Numbered from the stretch's first letter, positions 32,712 to 41,738 are shown. The stretch is 64,000 nucleotides of DNA from UBA5189 sp040389445 (GCA_040389445.1 JAZJZX010000020.1:20331-84330); one strand, 5' to 3'. Notes: generated from the sequence alone by a model not told the origin. Numbers and translations are program-made.

Positions 32712-35603
32712 ATGAGCCGTGTCACGCCCCTGCTCTGCCCGCTGCTGATCGGGCGGGACGACCTGCTCGACCTCGCCGATCGGCGACTCGGCGACGCGAT
32801 CGAGGGCCGTGGCCAGATGCTGCTGCTGGCCGGCGAAGCGGGCATCGGCAAGACCCGCCTCCTCGACTCGGTCATCCGCAAGGCGCGCGACCGCGGCGCG
32901 CGAATCGCCAAGGGCGACATCGCACCGCAGGACCTGACCGTCCCCGGGGCGGTCTTCCTGGACCTGGCCCGCGCGATGCAGAAGACCGCGGGCTTCGAGC
33001 ATCTCGGCACGGATCTGCTGGAGCTTCTCGAGATCGGCGACGAGATCGAGATACGGACGCGCCGGAGGCTCGTGAACGATGTCACTGACCGGATCTGCAC
33101 CGCCATCGAGAGCCCGGCGCTGCTCGCCCTGGAGGACCTGCAATGGGCGGACGTACTGAGTCTCGAGCTCGCCTCCGAGCTCGCCCGTCGCATCCGCGAT
33201 CGACCGATCATGCTCGTCGCGGCCTATCGGACCGACGAGGGATCCACCGGCCGGATCCGGGAGTGGCGGGCCCGACTGATGACGCAGCGGCTGGCCGAGG
33301 AGGCCCGGCTGGCACCGCTCAACCGTGAGCAGACCGCGCTCATGACGACGCTGATTCTCGCGACCGGCCTGCCGGCGCCGCGCAAGGTGATCGACGCGGT
33401 CTTCGAGCGGACCGACGGCATCCCGCTGCACATCGAGGAACTCCTGGGTGCCATCGGGGATGACGCTCGGACCGACGGAAATGCCATTCGCCAGACGAGC
33501 GTGCCCGTCACGATCGAGGATGCCGTCCTCGCGCGCTTCGAACGCCTGTCGCCGGAGGCCCAGGCCGTCGCCCAGGCCGGCGCCGTCATCGGGCGATGCT
33601 TCGTCCCGGAGGTCCTCGCGGGGATCATGGACCAGCCGCTCGCATCGCTGGACGCTCCGCTGATGGAGTTGGTGGACCAGGCATTCCTCCAGCCGCCCGG
33701 CACACGCGGGTTGTTCGACTACCGGCACCAGCTCCTGCGCGACACGCTCTACCGGCGCGTGCCGACGGTGACCAGACGGCGCTTGCATGCCCGAGCCGGC
33801 GAGTTCGGCGCCGCTCTCGAGGGCGCGTCCGAGATCCACGCCTCCGCCCACTTCGAGCGGGCCGGCCTGCGGACCGAAGCGTTCCATGCCGCCCTGTCCG
33901 GAGCCCGGTCTGCCGCTCGACTGTCGGCCCATGGCGAGGCGTTCGAGCTCTACCGACGGGCCGTGGACAACATGGCCGCGAACCTCGATCCCGCAGATCA
34001 GGCGCGACTCTACGAGGACCTGTGCGAGGAAGCTGCGGCGATCGAGATGATGCACGCCTCCGTGGCGGCTGCGCAGTCGGCCCGCGAGCAGTATCTCGTG
34101 GCGGACCTCCCGCTCAAGGCGGCATCGATGCTCATGGCATCGGCGATGATGGCCCGGCGGGAGGCCCGTCCCCTGGTCGAACGGATCGACCTCGTCGAGC
34201 GCTGCCTGGCCGAACTCGACGCGATCGCTGAATCACCGGAACGGGAGCATGTTCGGGCCGTGGCGTTCGCCGAACTCGCCCAGCTCGAGACGGACCGGAT
34301 GGACCTGGGGCGTGCCCGTCGTGCATTCGAGCATTCGGTCCACGCGGCGCGGCAGTCCGACGATCCAGGACTGGTCATGGATGCCGAGATCCATGCGGCG
34401 GCGATCAAGGTGCTCGGCGGCGAGATCGACGGCGGCCTCGCCAGGATCGGCGCGGTCGCCGGGGCCGCGCGCGACGCGGGTCGTGAGGACCCGGCGGTGA
34501 CGGCGTATCGGGATGGTGTGACCACTGCCGTCCGCGTCATGCGCTACGACGTCGCACGGGACTTCCTCCAGGCTGGGCTCATCTATGCCGACGCCATCAG
34601 GCAGTCGCACTGCCGACACGTCATGGGTGCCGCGCAGGCCCAGGTCGACTGGGCCGAGGGTCGATGGGATGCAGCGATCGGTGCCGGGGAGCAGGAGCTC
34701 GTCGACGGGGGCTGCGCCCGCGGGGCCATCGGCGCCCAGGTCGCGATCGCCCAGGTCGCGATGGGCCGCGGTGACCTGGATCGCGCCCGTTCGGTGTTCA
34801 CCGGTGCCCTCAGGGCCGGTGAGCAGAGCGAGGTCGTCGACCTCGTGCTGCCGGCCCGCGCAGGGCTCGCCGAGACCGAGCTCCAGGCCGGCAACGCGGA
34901 AGCGGCGGCCCGCCTCTGCGAGACGGCGCTCGACCTTGCCGTCCGGGTCGGCGAGCGGCCGCTGCTGGTGCCGTTTGCGGTCGTCGGTGTTCGCGCCTAC
35001 GTGGCCCTCGATCGCCCGGATGCGGCGGCCCGATGGGCGACGGCGGTGGAGGCGCACCTCGCGCCGTGGTCGGCGTCCGTCCCCGTGGCGGCGGCGATCA
35101 GCCACATGAGGGGCGGCCTCAAGCTTGCCTCCGGCGCCACGGGGATCGCACGGGATGCGTTCCAGGCAGCCATCGATGGATGGGACGCCGTCGGACGGGT
35201 CTGGGAGGCTTCGTGGGCGCGACTCGACCTTGCCGCGTGCCACCTGCGCTCCAACCGGTTCGCGGAGGCCGCGTCGGTCCTCGCCACCGTGCGGGAGACC
35301 GCTTCAGGCCTGGGAAGCGAGCCGCTCCTGGGGCGGGTCGAGGAGCTCGCCCGGGTCACCCATCGCGGGCGCGGTGCCCTCGATGAGCCCTGGCGACCGC
35401 TGACCTCGCGGGAATTCGAGGTGGCTCGCCTCATCTCCGAGGGCATGACCAATGCCGAGATCGGGGACGCGCTGTCGATTTCCCCGAAGACCGCCAGTGC
35501 CCATGTCGAGCACATCCTGGCCAAGCTGGGCGTCGCCCGACGCGCCGAGATCGCGACCTGGGTGGCGAACATCTCCCGATCGGCGGTCGGCTCGAGTCGC
35601 TGA
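32712..35603 (+). CDS. LuxR-family ATPase regulator (LAL-like)
   Basis: 963 residues from ATG 32712. N-terminal AAA/STAND ATPase: IGRDDLLDLADRRLG, Walker A AGEAGIGKT (40-48), Walker B LLALEDLQWAD. A long helical (TPR-like) middle of about 500 residues follows and a C-terminal LuxR helix-turn-helix: LTSREFEVARLISEGMTNAE, DALSISPKTASAHVEHILAK. The architecture is that of large ATP-binding LuxR regulators (MalT-like or LAL), where ligand binding drives DNA binding. Its target is unknown. It begins next to the broken AbiEi and may be part of the chromosome rather than the island. Confidence 0.88.
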   Translation: MSRVTPLLCPLLIGRDDLLDLADRRLGDAIEGRGQMLLLAGEAGIGKTRLLDSVIRKARDRGARIAKGDIAPQDLTVPGAVFLDLARAMQKTAGFEHLGTDLLELLEIGDEIEIRTRRRLVNDVTDRICTAIESPALLALEDLQWADVLSLELASELARRIRDRPIMLVAAYRTDEGSTGRIREWRARLMTQRLAEEARLAPLNREQTALMTTLILATGLPAPRKVIDAVFERTDGIPLHIEELLGAIGDDARTDGNAIRQTSVPVTIEDAVLARFERLSPEAQAVAQAGAVIGRCFVPEVLAGIMDQPLASLDAPLMELVDQAFLQPPGTRGLFDYRHQLLRDTLYRRVPTVTRRRLHARAGEFGAALEGASEIHASAHFERAGLRTEAFHAALSGARSAARLSAHGEAFELYRRAVDNMAANLDPADQARLYEDLCEEAAAIEMMHASVAAAQSAREQYLVADLPLKAASMLMASAMMARREARPLVERIDLVERCLAELDAIAESPEREHVRAVAFAELAQLETDRMDLGRARRAFEHSVHAARQSDDPGLVMDAEIHAAAIKVLGGEIDGGLARIGAVAGAARDAGREDPAVTAYRDGVTTAVRVMRYDVARDFLQAGLIYADAIRQSHCRHVMGAAQAQVDWAEGRWDAAIGAGEQELVDGGCARGAIGAQVAIAQVAMGRGDLDRARSVFTGALRAGEQSEVVDLVLPARAGLAETELQAGNAEAAARLCETALDLAVRVGERPLLVPFAVVGVRAYVALDRPDAAARWATAVEAHLAPWSASVPVAAAISHMRGGLKLASGATGIARDAFQAAIDGWDAVGRVWEASWARLDLAACHLRSNRFAEAASVLATVRETASGLGSEPLLGRVEELARVTHRGRGALDEPWRPLTSREFEVARLISEGMTNAEIGDALSISPKTASAHVEHILAKLGVARRAEIATWVANISRSAVGSSR

Positions 35604-35762
35604 GGCGCACCGCCGATCGACGCAAGACTGCCCCGACACAGGGAGCCGGCCCGCTTGCGGGGAGCCGCCCCGCCGACGCGAAGAGTGCCGCGCCAACACG
35701 ACGATGCCTCGACCGTCAGGACGAGGCATCCCGATCGCTTCGAGGCAGGCGCCAGGGTCAGG
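35604..35762. other. Low-complexity interval between convergent genes
   Basis: 159 bp with loosely repeated GCCGCCCCGCCGACGCGA-like units. No terminator with a T run is visible. Confidence 0.5.
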
Positions 35763-36014
35763 TCACACCACCTCCACGGGGATCTCGTAGACCTCGGCCG
35801 TCGGGTGCCCGGCGCGCTCATGAACGCGCATCAGGGCCTCCCTGGTCGGACCGGTTGACAGGCAGAACACCTTGCCGCTCTCGGGATCCAGCCAGGCACG
35901 CTCGAACTGCATGCCCTCGTCGTCCTGGATCGCAAGGTCGCGCTCGTGGGCCGCCTTGAGTTGTGCCTCCGTCACGCCGACGAAGCCGCTGTGCACGTCC
36001 ATGAACCTCGCCAT
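35763..36014 (-). CDS. DUF4242 (SCO4226-like) small protein
   Basis: 83 residues. MARFMDVHSGFVGVTEAQLK, AWLDPESGKVFCLSTGP and VHERAGHPTAEVYEIPV match the DUF4242 family, a ferredoxin-like fold whose Streptomyces member SCO4226 binds nickel. His8, Cys51 and the HERAGHP histidines are the likely ligands. Monocistronic, reading towards the LuxR gene. Confidence 0.85.
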   Translation of the reverse strand: MARFMDVHSGFVGVTEAQLKAAHERDLAIQDDEGMQFERAWLDPESGKVFCLSTGPTREALMRVHERAGHPTAEVYEIPVEVV

Positions 36015-36196
36015 GGGCTGATCTCCAACCTTCGGGTCCGTGCCGGCGGCCGGTCGCCCGTTGGATCAACCCTAGCGGAGTCGGCGGCACGCGTCATCGG
36101 TCGCCTGACCGATGAGGTCCGCCGGACGTTACCGATAGAGGAGATGCGCGGCGACCAGCATGGCTGCCGCGCTTCGTTATCCGTCGGCCGCCGCTG

Positions 36197-36694
36197 CCGC
36201 GAACCGGGGCAGGGGGCCGCCGCGAACCCGGGGCAGGGGGCCGCCGCGGTCGGGTTGAGAGCGAGGGGTTGATGGCGGGCCGGCACATGACGCTTCTGGC
36301 GGCGGGTCTGGATCCCACCGGCTCCGCTCCGCCGCGCTCCGGATCCCACCGGCTCCGGATCGCGCCGGCTCCGGATCGCGCCGGCTCCGGATCGCGCTGC
36401 TCCGGATCGCGCCGCCTCCGGATCGCCGCGGTTGTCCGCTGCAGCGTCGACTGCATGGACGTCCCGAACACAGGCGGGCCCGTCAGGCCCCGGAGTCGGC
36501 CCGTCTCTCGCGCGTGTCACGCTCCGTCACGCTCGTGTCACGCTCCGTCACGGTCCGGCCGTGCGACGCCAAGCGAGATCACCGCCGTGGGAGCCCTCCA
36601 CCCGGGCGCTGGCTGACAGGCATGTGCACAGCGTGACCATGCAGTCGTCATCGCCGAGCTCAAGGGCCAGGACATCACGGCTGAGGCGCGGCGT
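36197..36694 (+). repeat. Dispersed noncoding repeat, right copy
   Basis: Same orientation and block order as 10496-10946; longer because of extra GGATCGCGCCGGCTCC-type units and a doubled GGGCAGGGGGCCGCCGCG start. The right end (ATCACGGCTGAGGCGCGGCG) joins directly to a truncated VapC gene. The interval 36015-36196 to its left holds nothing recognisable. Confidence 0.85.
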
Positions 36695-36711
36695 GGCTCG
36701 CGCGGCGCGGC

Positions 36712-36999
36712 TCAGCGCTGAGCGGCGCCGCCCGACTTGCCCACCTGCAACAGGCCGAGGCCGACTTCCAGCCTGTGCCGTTCGATGCCGATGCCGCCCG
36801 CGCCTTCGGACAGGTCGCCGCGGCGCTCCGACGGGCCGGACGGAAGACGTCGGCCCGTGCCTACGACGCGTTGATCGCCGCGATCGCGATTGCCAACGAC
36901 CTGCCCCTGTACACCTGCAACCCGGGCGACTTCGCCGGCATCGACGGCCTGGATATCGTGGCCGTCGCGCACCCGGACCAGCGGTCAACGGCGGGGTAG
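36712..36999 (+). pseudogene. VapC-type PIN toxin, C-terminal remnant
   Basis: 96 codons after an upstream in-frame stop, reading ARLAHLQQAEADFQPVPFDA, AARAFGQVAAALRRAGRK, AYDALIAAIAIANDLPLYTC and NPGDFAGIDGLDIVAVA. These are the C-terminal two-thirds of an actinobacterial-type VapC; the first catalytic Asp and strand are missing, replaced by the dispersed repeat. No antitoxin gene is present. It is likely inactive. Confidence 0.75.
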
Positions 37000-37108
37000 G
37001 TCCCTCCGGCCTCGCCCACGCTCGTCCGCAGCGATTTTGATGAATCTGCTCGATCACACCGCACGAGCGGCTCGACCCGCCACGAACCGGGCACGCCGCC
37101 CCCAGCCG

Positions 37109-37114
37109 TATAGT
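37109..37114 (+). promoter_or_regulatory. -10 box TATAGT before the DUF2652 gene
   Basis: TATAGT lies 36 nt before the ATG; GAGGAA at 37144-37149 is a normal ribosome site for this gene, in contrast to the many leaderless starts in the window. Confidence 0.55.
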
Positions 37115-37150
37115 GCTGATCGTCGCGACGACCCACACCGGCGAGGAACG

Positions 37151-38335
37151 ATGCTCTCAGCCGCGCAACCCACCTGCTTCCTGATCGCCGATATCTCCGG
37201 CTACACCGGCTACCTCGCCGACGTCGAGCTGGACCACGCCCAGGACATCCTCGCCGACCTCATCGGCGCCGTCGTCACGGCGCTCCGGCCCAACTTCCGC
37301 CTCGCCAAGCTGGAGGGCGATGCCGCCTTCACGTACATGACCGGCGCGACGATCGACGGGTCGATGCTCCTCGATACCATCGAGCGCTGCTATTTCGGGT
37401 TCCGCCGGCGACGCCGCGACGTCCGCCAGGCGACGTCGTGCGAGTGCAACGCGTGCACCCGGATCCCGGATCTCGACCTCAAGTTCGTCGTCCACCACGG
37501 CGAGGCCATCCTCCAGAAGGTCGCGGGGAGGCAGGAGCTCCTGGGGTCCGATGTGATCGTGGTTCACCGGCTGCTCAAGAACGAGGTCGTCGAGAAGCTG
37601 GGCATCCACGCTTACGCCCTGTTCACGCAGGCCTGCCTCGATGCCGCGGGTCTCGACCCGGCCGCGCTCGACATGCGCCCGCACACCGAGACCTACGACC
37701 GAATCGGCGATGTTCCGGCCTGGGCCCACGATCTCGAGCGCCGCTGGCAGGACGAAGAGTCCCGCGGGCGCGTTCGCGTCTCCCCGGAAGGATCCGTCCT
37801 CACCGTGTCCGTGCCCACGAACGTGCCGCCCCAGGTGGCCTGGGAATTCCTCACCACCCCCGGCCAGCGGATGACCTGGCAGCCGTGGGTGACGGAGGTC
37901 ACGATCAAGGGGGCCACCGGCGGTCGGCGCGGGCCCGGCTCGGCCAATCACTGCCGGCACGGCAAGGACGCCGTCATCGAGGAGATCCTCGACTGGCGCC
38001 CGTACGATTACGTCACCGATCGGACGATCCTGGACACACCCGGCGGACCGGTCAAGTTACTCCACACGATCGAGCTGGAGCCGACCGCGACCGGCACCGT
38101 GATCCACCTCCGGTTCGGGGCGCCCAAGACGAAGCGGGAGCAGGCGCTCATGGAACACATCGGACCGGCCTATGGCGAGGCGCTCCGGTCCAGCCTCCCC
38201 AGCCTCATGGCCCAGCTTGATGCTGCGCTCGCGGCTCGTGACCTCGGCGCGGTTGCCGGCCCCGAGCCGGAGTTGCCGGCTCCGAGGGAGGACGGCCCGC
38301 TGTCCGGGCTTCAGCCCCTGGTGATCGTCGGCTGA
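37151..38335 (+). CDS. DUF2652 (cyclase-like) plus SRPBCC domain protein
   Basis: 394 residues from ATG 37151. The N-terminal 190 residues are DUF2652: TCFLIADISGYTGYLADVEL, KLEGDAAFTYM, CNACTRIPDLDLKFVVHHGE and GRQELLGSDVIVVHRLLKN. This family is a degenerate class III nucleotide cyclase-like fold. From about residue 215 an SRPBCC/polyketide cyclase-like domain follows (VSVPTNVPPQVAWEFLTTPG, TVIHLRFGAP), a hydrophobic-ligand fold. The combination suggests a ligand-responsive or lipid-related cytosolic protein; no substrate can be named. Confidence 0.82.
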   Translation: MLSAAQPTCFLIADISGYTGYLADVELDHAQDILADLIGAVVTALRPNFRLAKLEGDAAFTYMTGATIDGSMLLDTIERCYFGFRRRRRDVRQATSCECNACTRIPDLDLKFVVHHGEAILQKVAGRQELLGSDVIVVHRLLKNEVVEKLGIHAYALFTQACLDAAGLDPAALDMRPHTETYDRIGDVPAWAHDLERRWQDEESRGRVRVSPEGSVLTVSVPTNVPPQVAWEFLTTPGQRMTWQPWVTEVTIKGATGGRRGPGSANHCRHGKDAVIEEILDWRPYDYVTDRTILDTPGGPVKLLHTIELEPTATGTVIHLRFGAPKTKREQALMEHIGPAYGEALRSSLPSLMAQLDAALAARDLGAVAGPEPELPAPREDGPLSGLQPLVIVG

Positions 38336-38580
38336 GTGCGCGGCGCCGCAACTGCGAGGTGGCTGTCGACCGAACAGATGCCCACCGAGCAGACGCTCCG
38401 CAGAGGGCACCTCCCGGGCACCTCGCTCCCGGCGTCATGAGACAGGGCGAGTACCGGCCGCCCCCCGTGGGCCCCCAGAATCACACTGCGGCCAGACCCG
38501 CCCTGTCCTCGGCAGAGCCTCAATCCGCGCGCCCGATGCGTCAACGCGAGAACCGGTACGACTGGTACCGCTGTTCCGAA

Positions 38581-39555
38581 TCACAACCGGTCTCGGGGTC
38601 CCCGGGCCGGCCGCGGGCGGCGAGCCGATGCGCCACCCGAGCGGGCCCGATCCCCGGGCCGCAACGCGCGTGATGCCAGCAGGGTCTCCAGGAGGGCGTG
38701 CGAGCGGCCATCGCGGGGGATCCAGTCCACGAAGACGAGCGAGTTGACGTGGCTCGCAGCAGTGACGGTACCGATCATCCGGACCTCGCCGATCTCGGGT
38801 TCGGCCCAGATCACGGGAAAATTCCAGCGCAGCTTCTGGCTCGCGGGTGGCGTTCGCTCCCACAGCGCGTAGAGCTTGTTGATGGCCATGGGGTCGGTGG
38901 CCGCGAAGGCATCGAAGACCTCGGCGAAGAGCGAGCCGGGCTCATCGAGGAGAGTGCGGCTCTCCGGGAAGACCTTGAGTACGCTCACGACGATCGCCAT
39001 GATCTCGAACCGGTTGCCGAGGCTCTGGCGCAGACGGTGATGGACCAGGATCGCCAGCAGGTTCACGCGGGCGCGGGTCCGCTTCAGCACCTCGGGCGAC
39101 AGGTCCATCTCCCAGAGTGCCTGCGTGGCGGCGTTGGCAGCCACGATCTCGAGGGTGTTGTTGATCACGAACTGGGGCCACGGCGTCTGCTCGACGAATG
39201 CGCGCAACTCGGGGATCGTGAATCGGTAGTCCTCCGCATCTCCCAACCCGTACAGGCTGCCGGGCGCGGCCATCCCAAGGTCCAGGAGCACGCGACGGAC
39301 GGTCGTGTGGGGCGCCTGGAGCGCGCTGAGGACCCGTTCGATGCGCTCGCGCGAGGGTGTCCTGGTTCCGCCTTCGTACTTGCGAACGGTTTCCGGGGAC
39401 AGGCCGGCCCGCTCGGCGAGCTCGGTCTGGGTGATCCCCAGGCGCCGACGCTCGGCGCGAATCAGGTCATGCCATCCGGCCTTATCCGATCCGCCGAGCG
39501 CGGCATCGCCCGACGGATCGTCATCTCCGTTCACCGTGACCTGCGGCAGACCCAT
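38581..39555 (-). CDS. XRE-family regulator with MmyB-like ligand domain
   Basis: 324 residues from ATG 39555 (GGAG 6 nt upstream). HTH at about residues 30-85: LIRAERRRLGITQTELAERA, LSPETVRKYEGGTRTPSRER. The remaining part is the MmyB-like PAS-type domain (PF17765-like): PWPQFVINNTLEIVAANAAT, LLAILVHHRLRQSLGNR, and a C-terminal RMIGTVTAASHVNSLVF. Such regulators bind fatty-acid-like ligands and control neighbouring metabolic genes. The C-terminal tail is Arg/Pro-rich. A long inverted repeat sits about 60 bp upstream of the start. Confidence 0.85.
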   Translation of the reverse strand: MGLPQVTVNGDDDPSGDAALGGSDKAGWHDLIRAERRRLGITQTELAERAGLSPETVRKYEGGTRTPSRERIERVLSALQAPHTTVRRVLLDLGMAAPGSLYGLGDAEDYRFTIPELRAFVEQTPWPQFVINNTLEIVAANAATQALWEMDLSPEVLKRTRARVNLLAILVHHRLRQSLGNRFEIMAIVVSVLKVFPESRTLLDEPGSLFAEVFDAFAATDPMAINKLYALWERTPPASQKLRWNFPVIWAEPEIGEVRMIGTVTAASHVNSLVFVDWIPRDGRSHALLETLLASRALRPGDRARSGGASARRPRPARGPRDRL

Positions 39556-39612
39556 GCGTTTCTCCAACCTCCCCGCGTAGCAACCACGCCGCGAGCCCGA
39601 TGGTCAACGGCC

Positions 39613-39637
39613 ATACCGGTACAGGATGTACCGGTAT
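39613..39637. promoter_or_regulatory. 25-bp operator-like inverted repeat upstream of XRE-MmyB
   Basis: ATACCGGTAC and GTACCGGTAT flank a 5-bp spacer (AGGAT), a perfect 10-bp inverted repeat. Outer ATGGT/ACCAT arms lie on either side. Upstream of the XRE gene, it is a strong candidate for autoregulation. Confidence 0.75.
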
Positions 39638-39793
39638 CACCATTGATGGCTCGCGGACGCGTCCGGGTATCCCCGGTGGTGCAGGCACAGGAGGGCAGGT
39701 CGCGGACAAACGGCAGAACCGGACCACCGCAATCCGACCAGTTCTCGGCTTGACACGCATGGAATCGCGCCGAAGGTCAGTCAAGGAGGGAAG

Positions 39794-39836
39794 TGGAGCG
39801 GGAGAAGGGTCGAACCCTCGACCTTCTGCTTGGGAA
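39794..39836 (-). repeat. tRNA-Gly 3'-half remnant A (attachment-like site)
   Basis: Matches the intact tRNA-Gly from the anticodon loop to CCA (45331-45375), with a 2-bp deletion in the T arm. It is flanked by AAG on the left and CTGGACT on the right, both shared with remnant B. It marks the distal end of a cassette array. Confidence 0.85.
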
Positions 39837-39993
39837 CTGGACTCCGCGTGCGGCGGACTCTACCCAAACCCGCTTCGGTGTCCGAGCGGACCCGTCGAAG
39901 CTACTGCACGCCGGGCCTGAGCGCAACGTCTCAGATGCCGTCTCAGGTCGCGGGGCGACATGTGGACGTCAGCATGCCGGTGGCGACCCGGCC
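39837..39993. other. Cassette-end interval
   Basis: Continues homology with the sequence after remnant B (CTACCCAAACC versus CTACGCAAACC) in a degenerate form, then unrelated sequence up to the end of the nucleotidyltransferase gene. No gene is seen. Confidence 0.5.
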
Positions 39994-40683
39994 CTATCCG
40001 TCCCTGATCCGAGCGAAGGCAGCGCGGGCGTCGTCCGCGGATCGAGTCGTGCGCCAGACGGACGCCGTCGGGTCGTACAGCGCGGCTAGGCGGCCAAGCG
40101 CCCGTCGTTCAGCGGGCTTCAGCTCCGAACGGACGATCTCGACGTCTTCGACCACGGCCAACAGGCGCACAAGATCCTCGAGGTCTCGCTGGGCTCGACG
40201 AGCGGCCCACGCCTGAAGCTTCATCGCGATCGCTCCGGCGACCGAGGGAACCGGAAGCACGCCGTCCCCAACGTCCGCCACTTCGACAAGAAGAGGACGC
40301 GACGTCGCCAGCGCCCGGCGTCCGCCTGGCACCGTGGTGAGGTCGATTGCCTCCGACCGAAGATGGTCGACCGTGAGGAGGTCGACCTGGTCGGACCCGC
40401 GGTGGTAGCGATGCGGTTGCTCGGCGGAACGCTCGAAGCCCGTACCAGTCAAGCGTCCGGCCGCCGCCCGGGTCGCCGCAACGGCGCGCGGCCCGCCGAC
40501 CACCGCATCGACATCACCTGTGGTTCGGCCCGACTCGATTCCTGCCTCCCGCTCGAGGAGCGCCACCATCTGAGCGCCGGCGAGTGTCCACTCGAGACCT
40601 TCGAAGACCTGGGCAAGCTCGAGCGTCAGTCGCCACAGTGAGCGCTCGGCCTCGGTTCTCGGGACGATCACGATGGGTGTCAC
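39994..40683 (-). CDS. Nucleotidyltransferase-like protein, putative toxin
   Basis: 229 residues. WTLAGAQMVALLEREAGIES with GRTTGDVDAVVGG resembles the G-x-T-x-D-x-D strand of nucleotidyltransferase-fold toxins; DQVDLLTVDHL adds a third acidic position and IAMKLQAWAARRAQRDLEDL is the conserved K-x-x-A...R-x-K-D-L-x-D helix of AbiEii-like enzymes. Its start overlaps the upstream HTH gene stop (ATGA). The closest idea is an AbiEii/MNT-type toxin of a type II or IV-like pair. Family assignment is by motif only. Confidence 0.72.
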   Translation of the reverse strand: MTPIVIVPRTEAERSLWRLTLELAQVFEGLEWTLAGAQMVALLEREAGIESGRTTGDVDAVVGGPRAVAATRAAAGRLTGTGFERSAEQPHRYHRGSDQVDLLTVDHLRSEAIDLTTVPGGRRALATSRPLLVEVADVGDGVLPVPSVAGAIAMKLQAWAARRAQRDLEDLVRLLAVVEDVEIVRSELKPAERRALGRLAALYDPTASVWRTTRSADDARAAFARIRDG

Positions 40684-41363
40684 CGGGCAAGCACGGCGCG
40701 TACCGCGTCACGACTGCGGGCATCACGACTCTCCGCCACGTCAAGGGCGACCGCCACCGCTGGCGCGACCGAACGGGACAACCACGGCCAGACCTCGTCG
40801 GGAACGACCCGCAGGACGACGTTGGGATCCGTCGAAGGCATGAGGCGGTACTTCGTCGCGAGCCGCGTTGCCGTCGCCGTATCCACGTAGAACTCGGGCG
40901 GGGCATCGGCGGCCACGAGGGCAAGCCCAGCCTCGGCGGCAACGAGCGGACCCGTCCGAACGACTTCGGGTTCGGCATCGATCCGACGGAGGTCTGACGG
41001 ATGCGCCCTGAGATCGTGCCGCGTCGCGCGACCTGAGAATCGCGAACGCATCGACCACAGATCGCGCTCCCGAGCCATCCGGCGGAGCTTGGACCTCGTG
41101 ACCGGATCGAGCACGCGGAGGTCTTCACCGCTCGCGAGGAGGATGAGGCCCCACGCACGGCGGGGGGACAACGGTCGGCCAACCCGATCGCCCGCAGCAG
41201 CCAGGGCGTCGAGCGAGTCGGTGGCGATCAGGAGGCGCCCACCGATCCCTACGGCTTCGAGCCGGTCCGTCTTCGCCAGGTCGTAGATGCGACGGCGCGA
41301 GACACCCAGCCGCTCGGCCGCCTGGGCGGGAGAGACGTACGAGCGGCCATTGTCCTCAACCAT
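40680..41363 (-). CDS. Helix-turn-helix (excisionase/MerR-like) protein, putative antitoxin
   Basis: 227 residues from ATG 41363, preceded by a good promoter. SPAQAAERLGVSRRRIYDLA and TDRLEAVGIGGRLLIATDSL are the wing-helix of excisionase-like (HTH_17) DNA-binding domains. The following region (LSPRRAWGLILLASGE, RMARERDLWSMRSRFSGRAT) and the C-terminus (NVVLRVVPDEVWPWL) resemble parts of AbiEi-like antitoxins in order but are not clear homologues. Coupled to the nucleotidyltransferase gene, it likely acts as its antitoxin and autorepressor. Confidence 0.72.
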   Translation of the reverse strand: MVEDNGRSYVSPAQAAERLGVSRRRIYDLAKTDRLEAVGIGGRLLIATDSLDALAAAGDRVGRPLSPRRAWGLILLASGEDLRVLDPVTRSKLRRMARERDLWSMRSRFSGRATRHDLRAHPSDLRRIDAEPEVVRTGPLVAAEAGLALVAADAPPEFYVDTATATRLATKYRLMPSTDPNVVLRVVPDEVWPWLSRSVAPAVAVALDVAESRDARSRDAVRAVLAR

Positions 41364-41372
41364 TCCACGTCG

Positions 41373-41402
41373 AGCATAGTTTAGGAACACTCCCAACGTC
41401 AA
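41373..41402 (-). promoter_or_regulatory. Promoter of the HTH-nucleotidyltransferase pair
   Basis: TTGACG (41402-41397), 18-bp spacer, TATGCT (41378-41373), then ATG 9 nt later. The mRNA would be nearly leaderless. The rest of 41364-41673 contains no gene. Confidence 0.65.
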
Positions 41403-41673
41403 GTCCGGCGGTTCTCCCCCGGTCAGGCGAAGACCTCGGGCGGGATCACCGACACCTACGCCTACGTCGGCACATCGGAGCTCATCGCCAGGAGCAGCCC
41501 GAGCTCGGGCGCCGGCCCTATCGTGCCTGGAAGGCAAAGAAGCAGAACGTCGCTGACCTTCTGGCGTCCCTTCGGACGGGGTATCCAGGGCGAGATCTCC
41601 GACCTGTCAGGACCCGATCCGCGACGAATTCACGCACGGAGCGACCTTCTGCCGCTTTCGTGGGGGAGGGAAG

Positions 41674-41718
41674 TGGAGCGGGAGAAGGGTCTCGAACCCT
41701 CGACCTTCTGCTTGGGAA
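41674..41718 (-). repeat. tRNA-Gly 3'-half remnant B (attachment-like site)
   Basis: 45 bp identical to 45331-45375 of the intact tRNA-Gly, from the anticodon loop to the encoded CCA. The 5' half of the tRNA is absent, so it is not a functional tRNA. It separates the HTH-nucleotidyltransferase cassette from the first AbiE cassette. Confidence 0.9.
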
Positions 41719-41738
41719 CTGGACTGCGCATGCGGCGT

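Noticed and set aside
32457..34055. 532-codon minus-strand frame opposite the LuxR-type gene
   Set aside because: The plus strand encodes Walker motifs and an HTH; the minus frame is its antisense. Only the short AbiEi-like end at 32243-32653, in another frame, is real.
39794..41718. Remnants A and B as additional tRNA genes
   Set aside because: Both lack the 5' acceptor strand, D arm and half of the anticodon stem.
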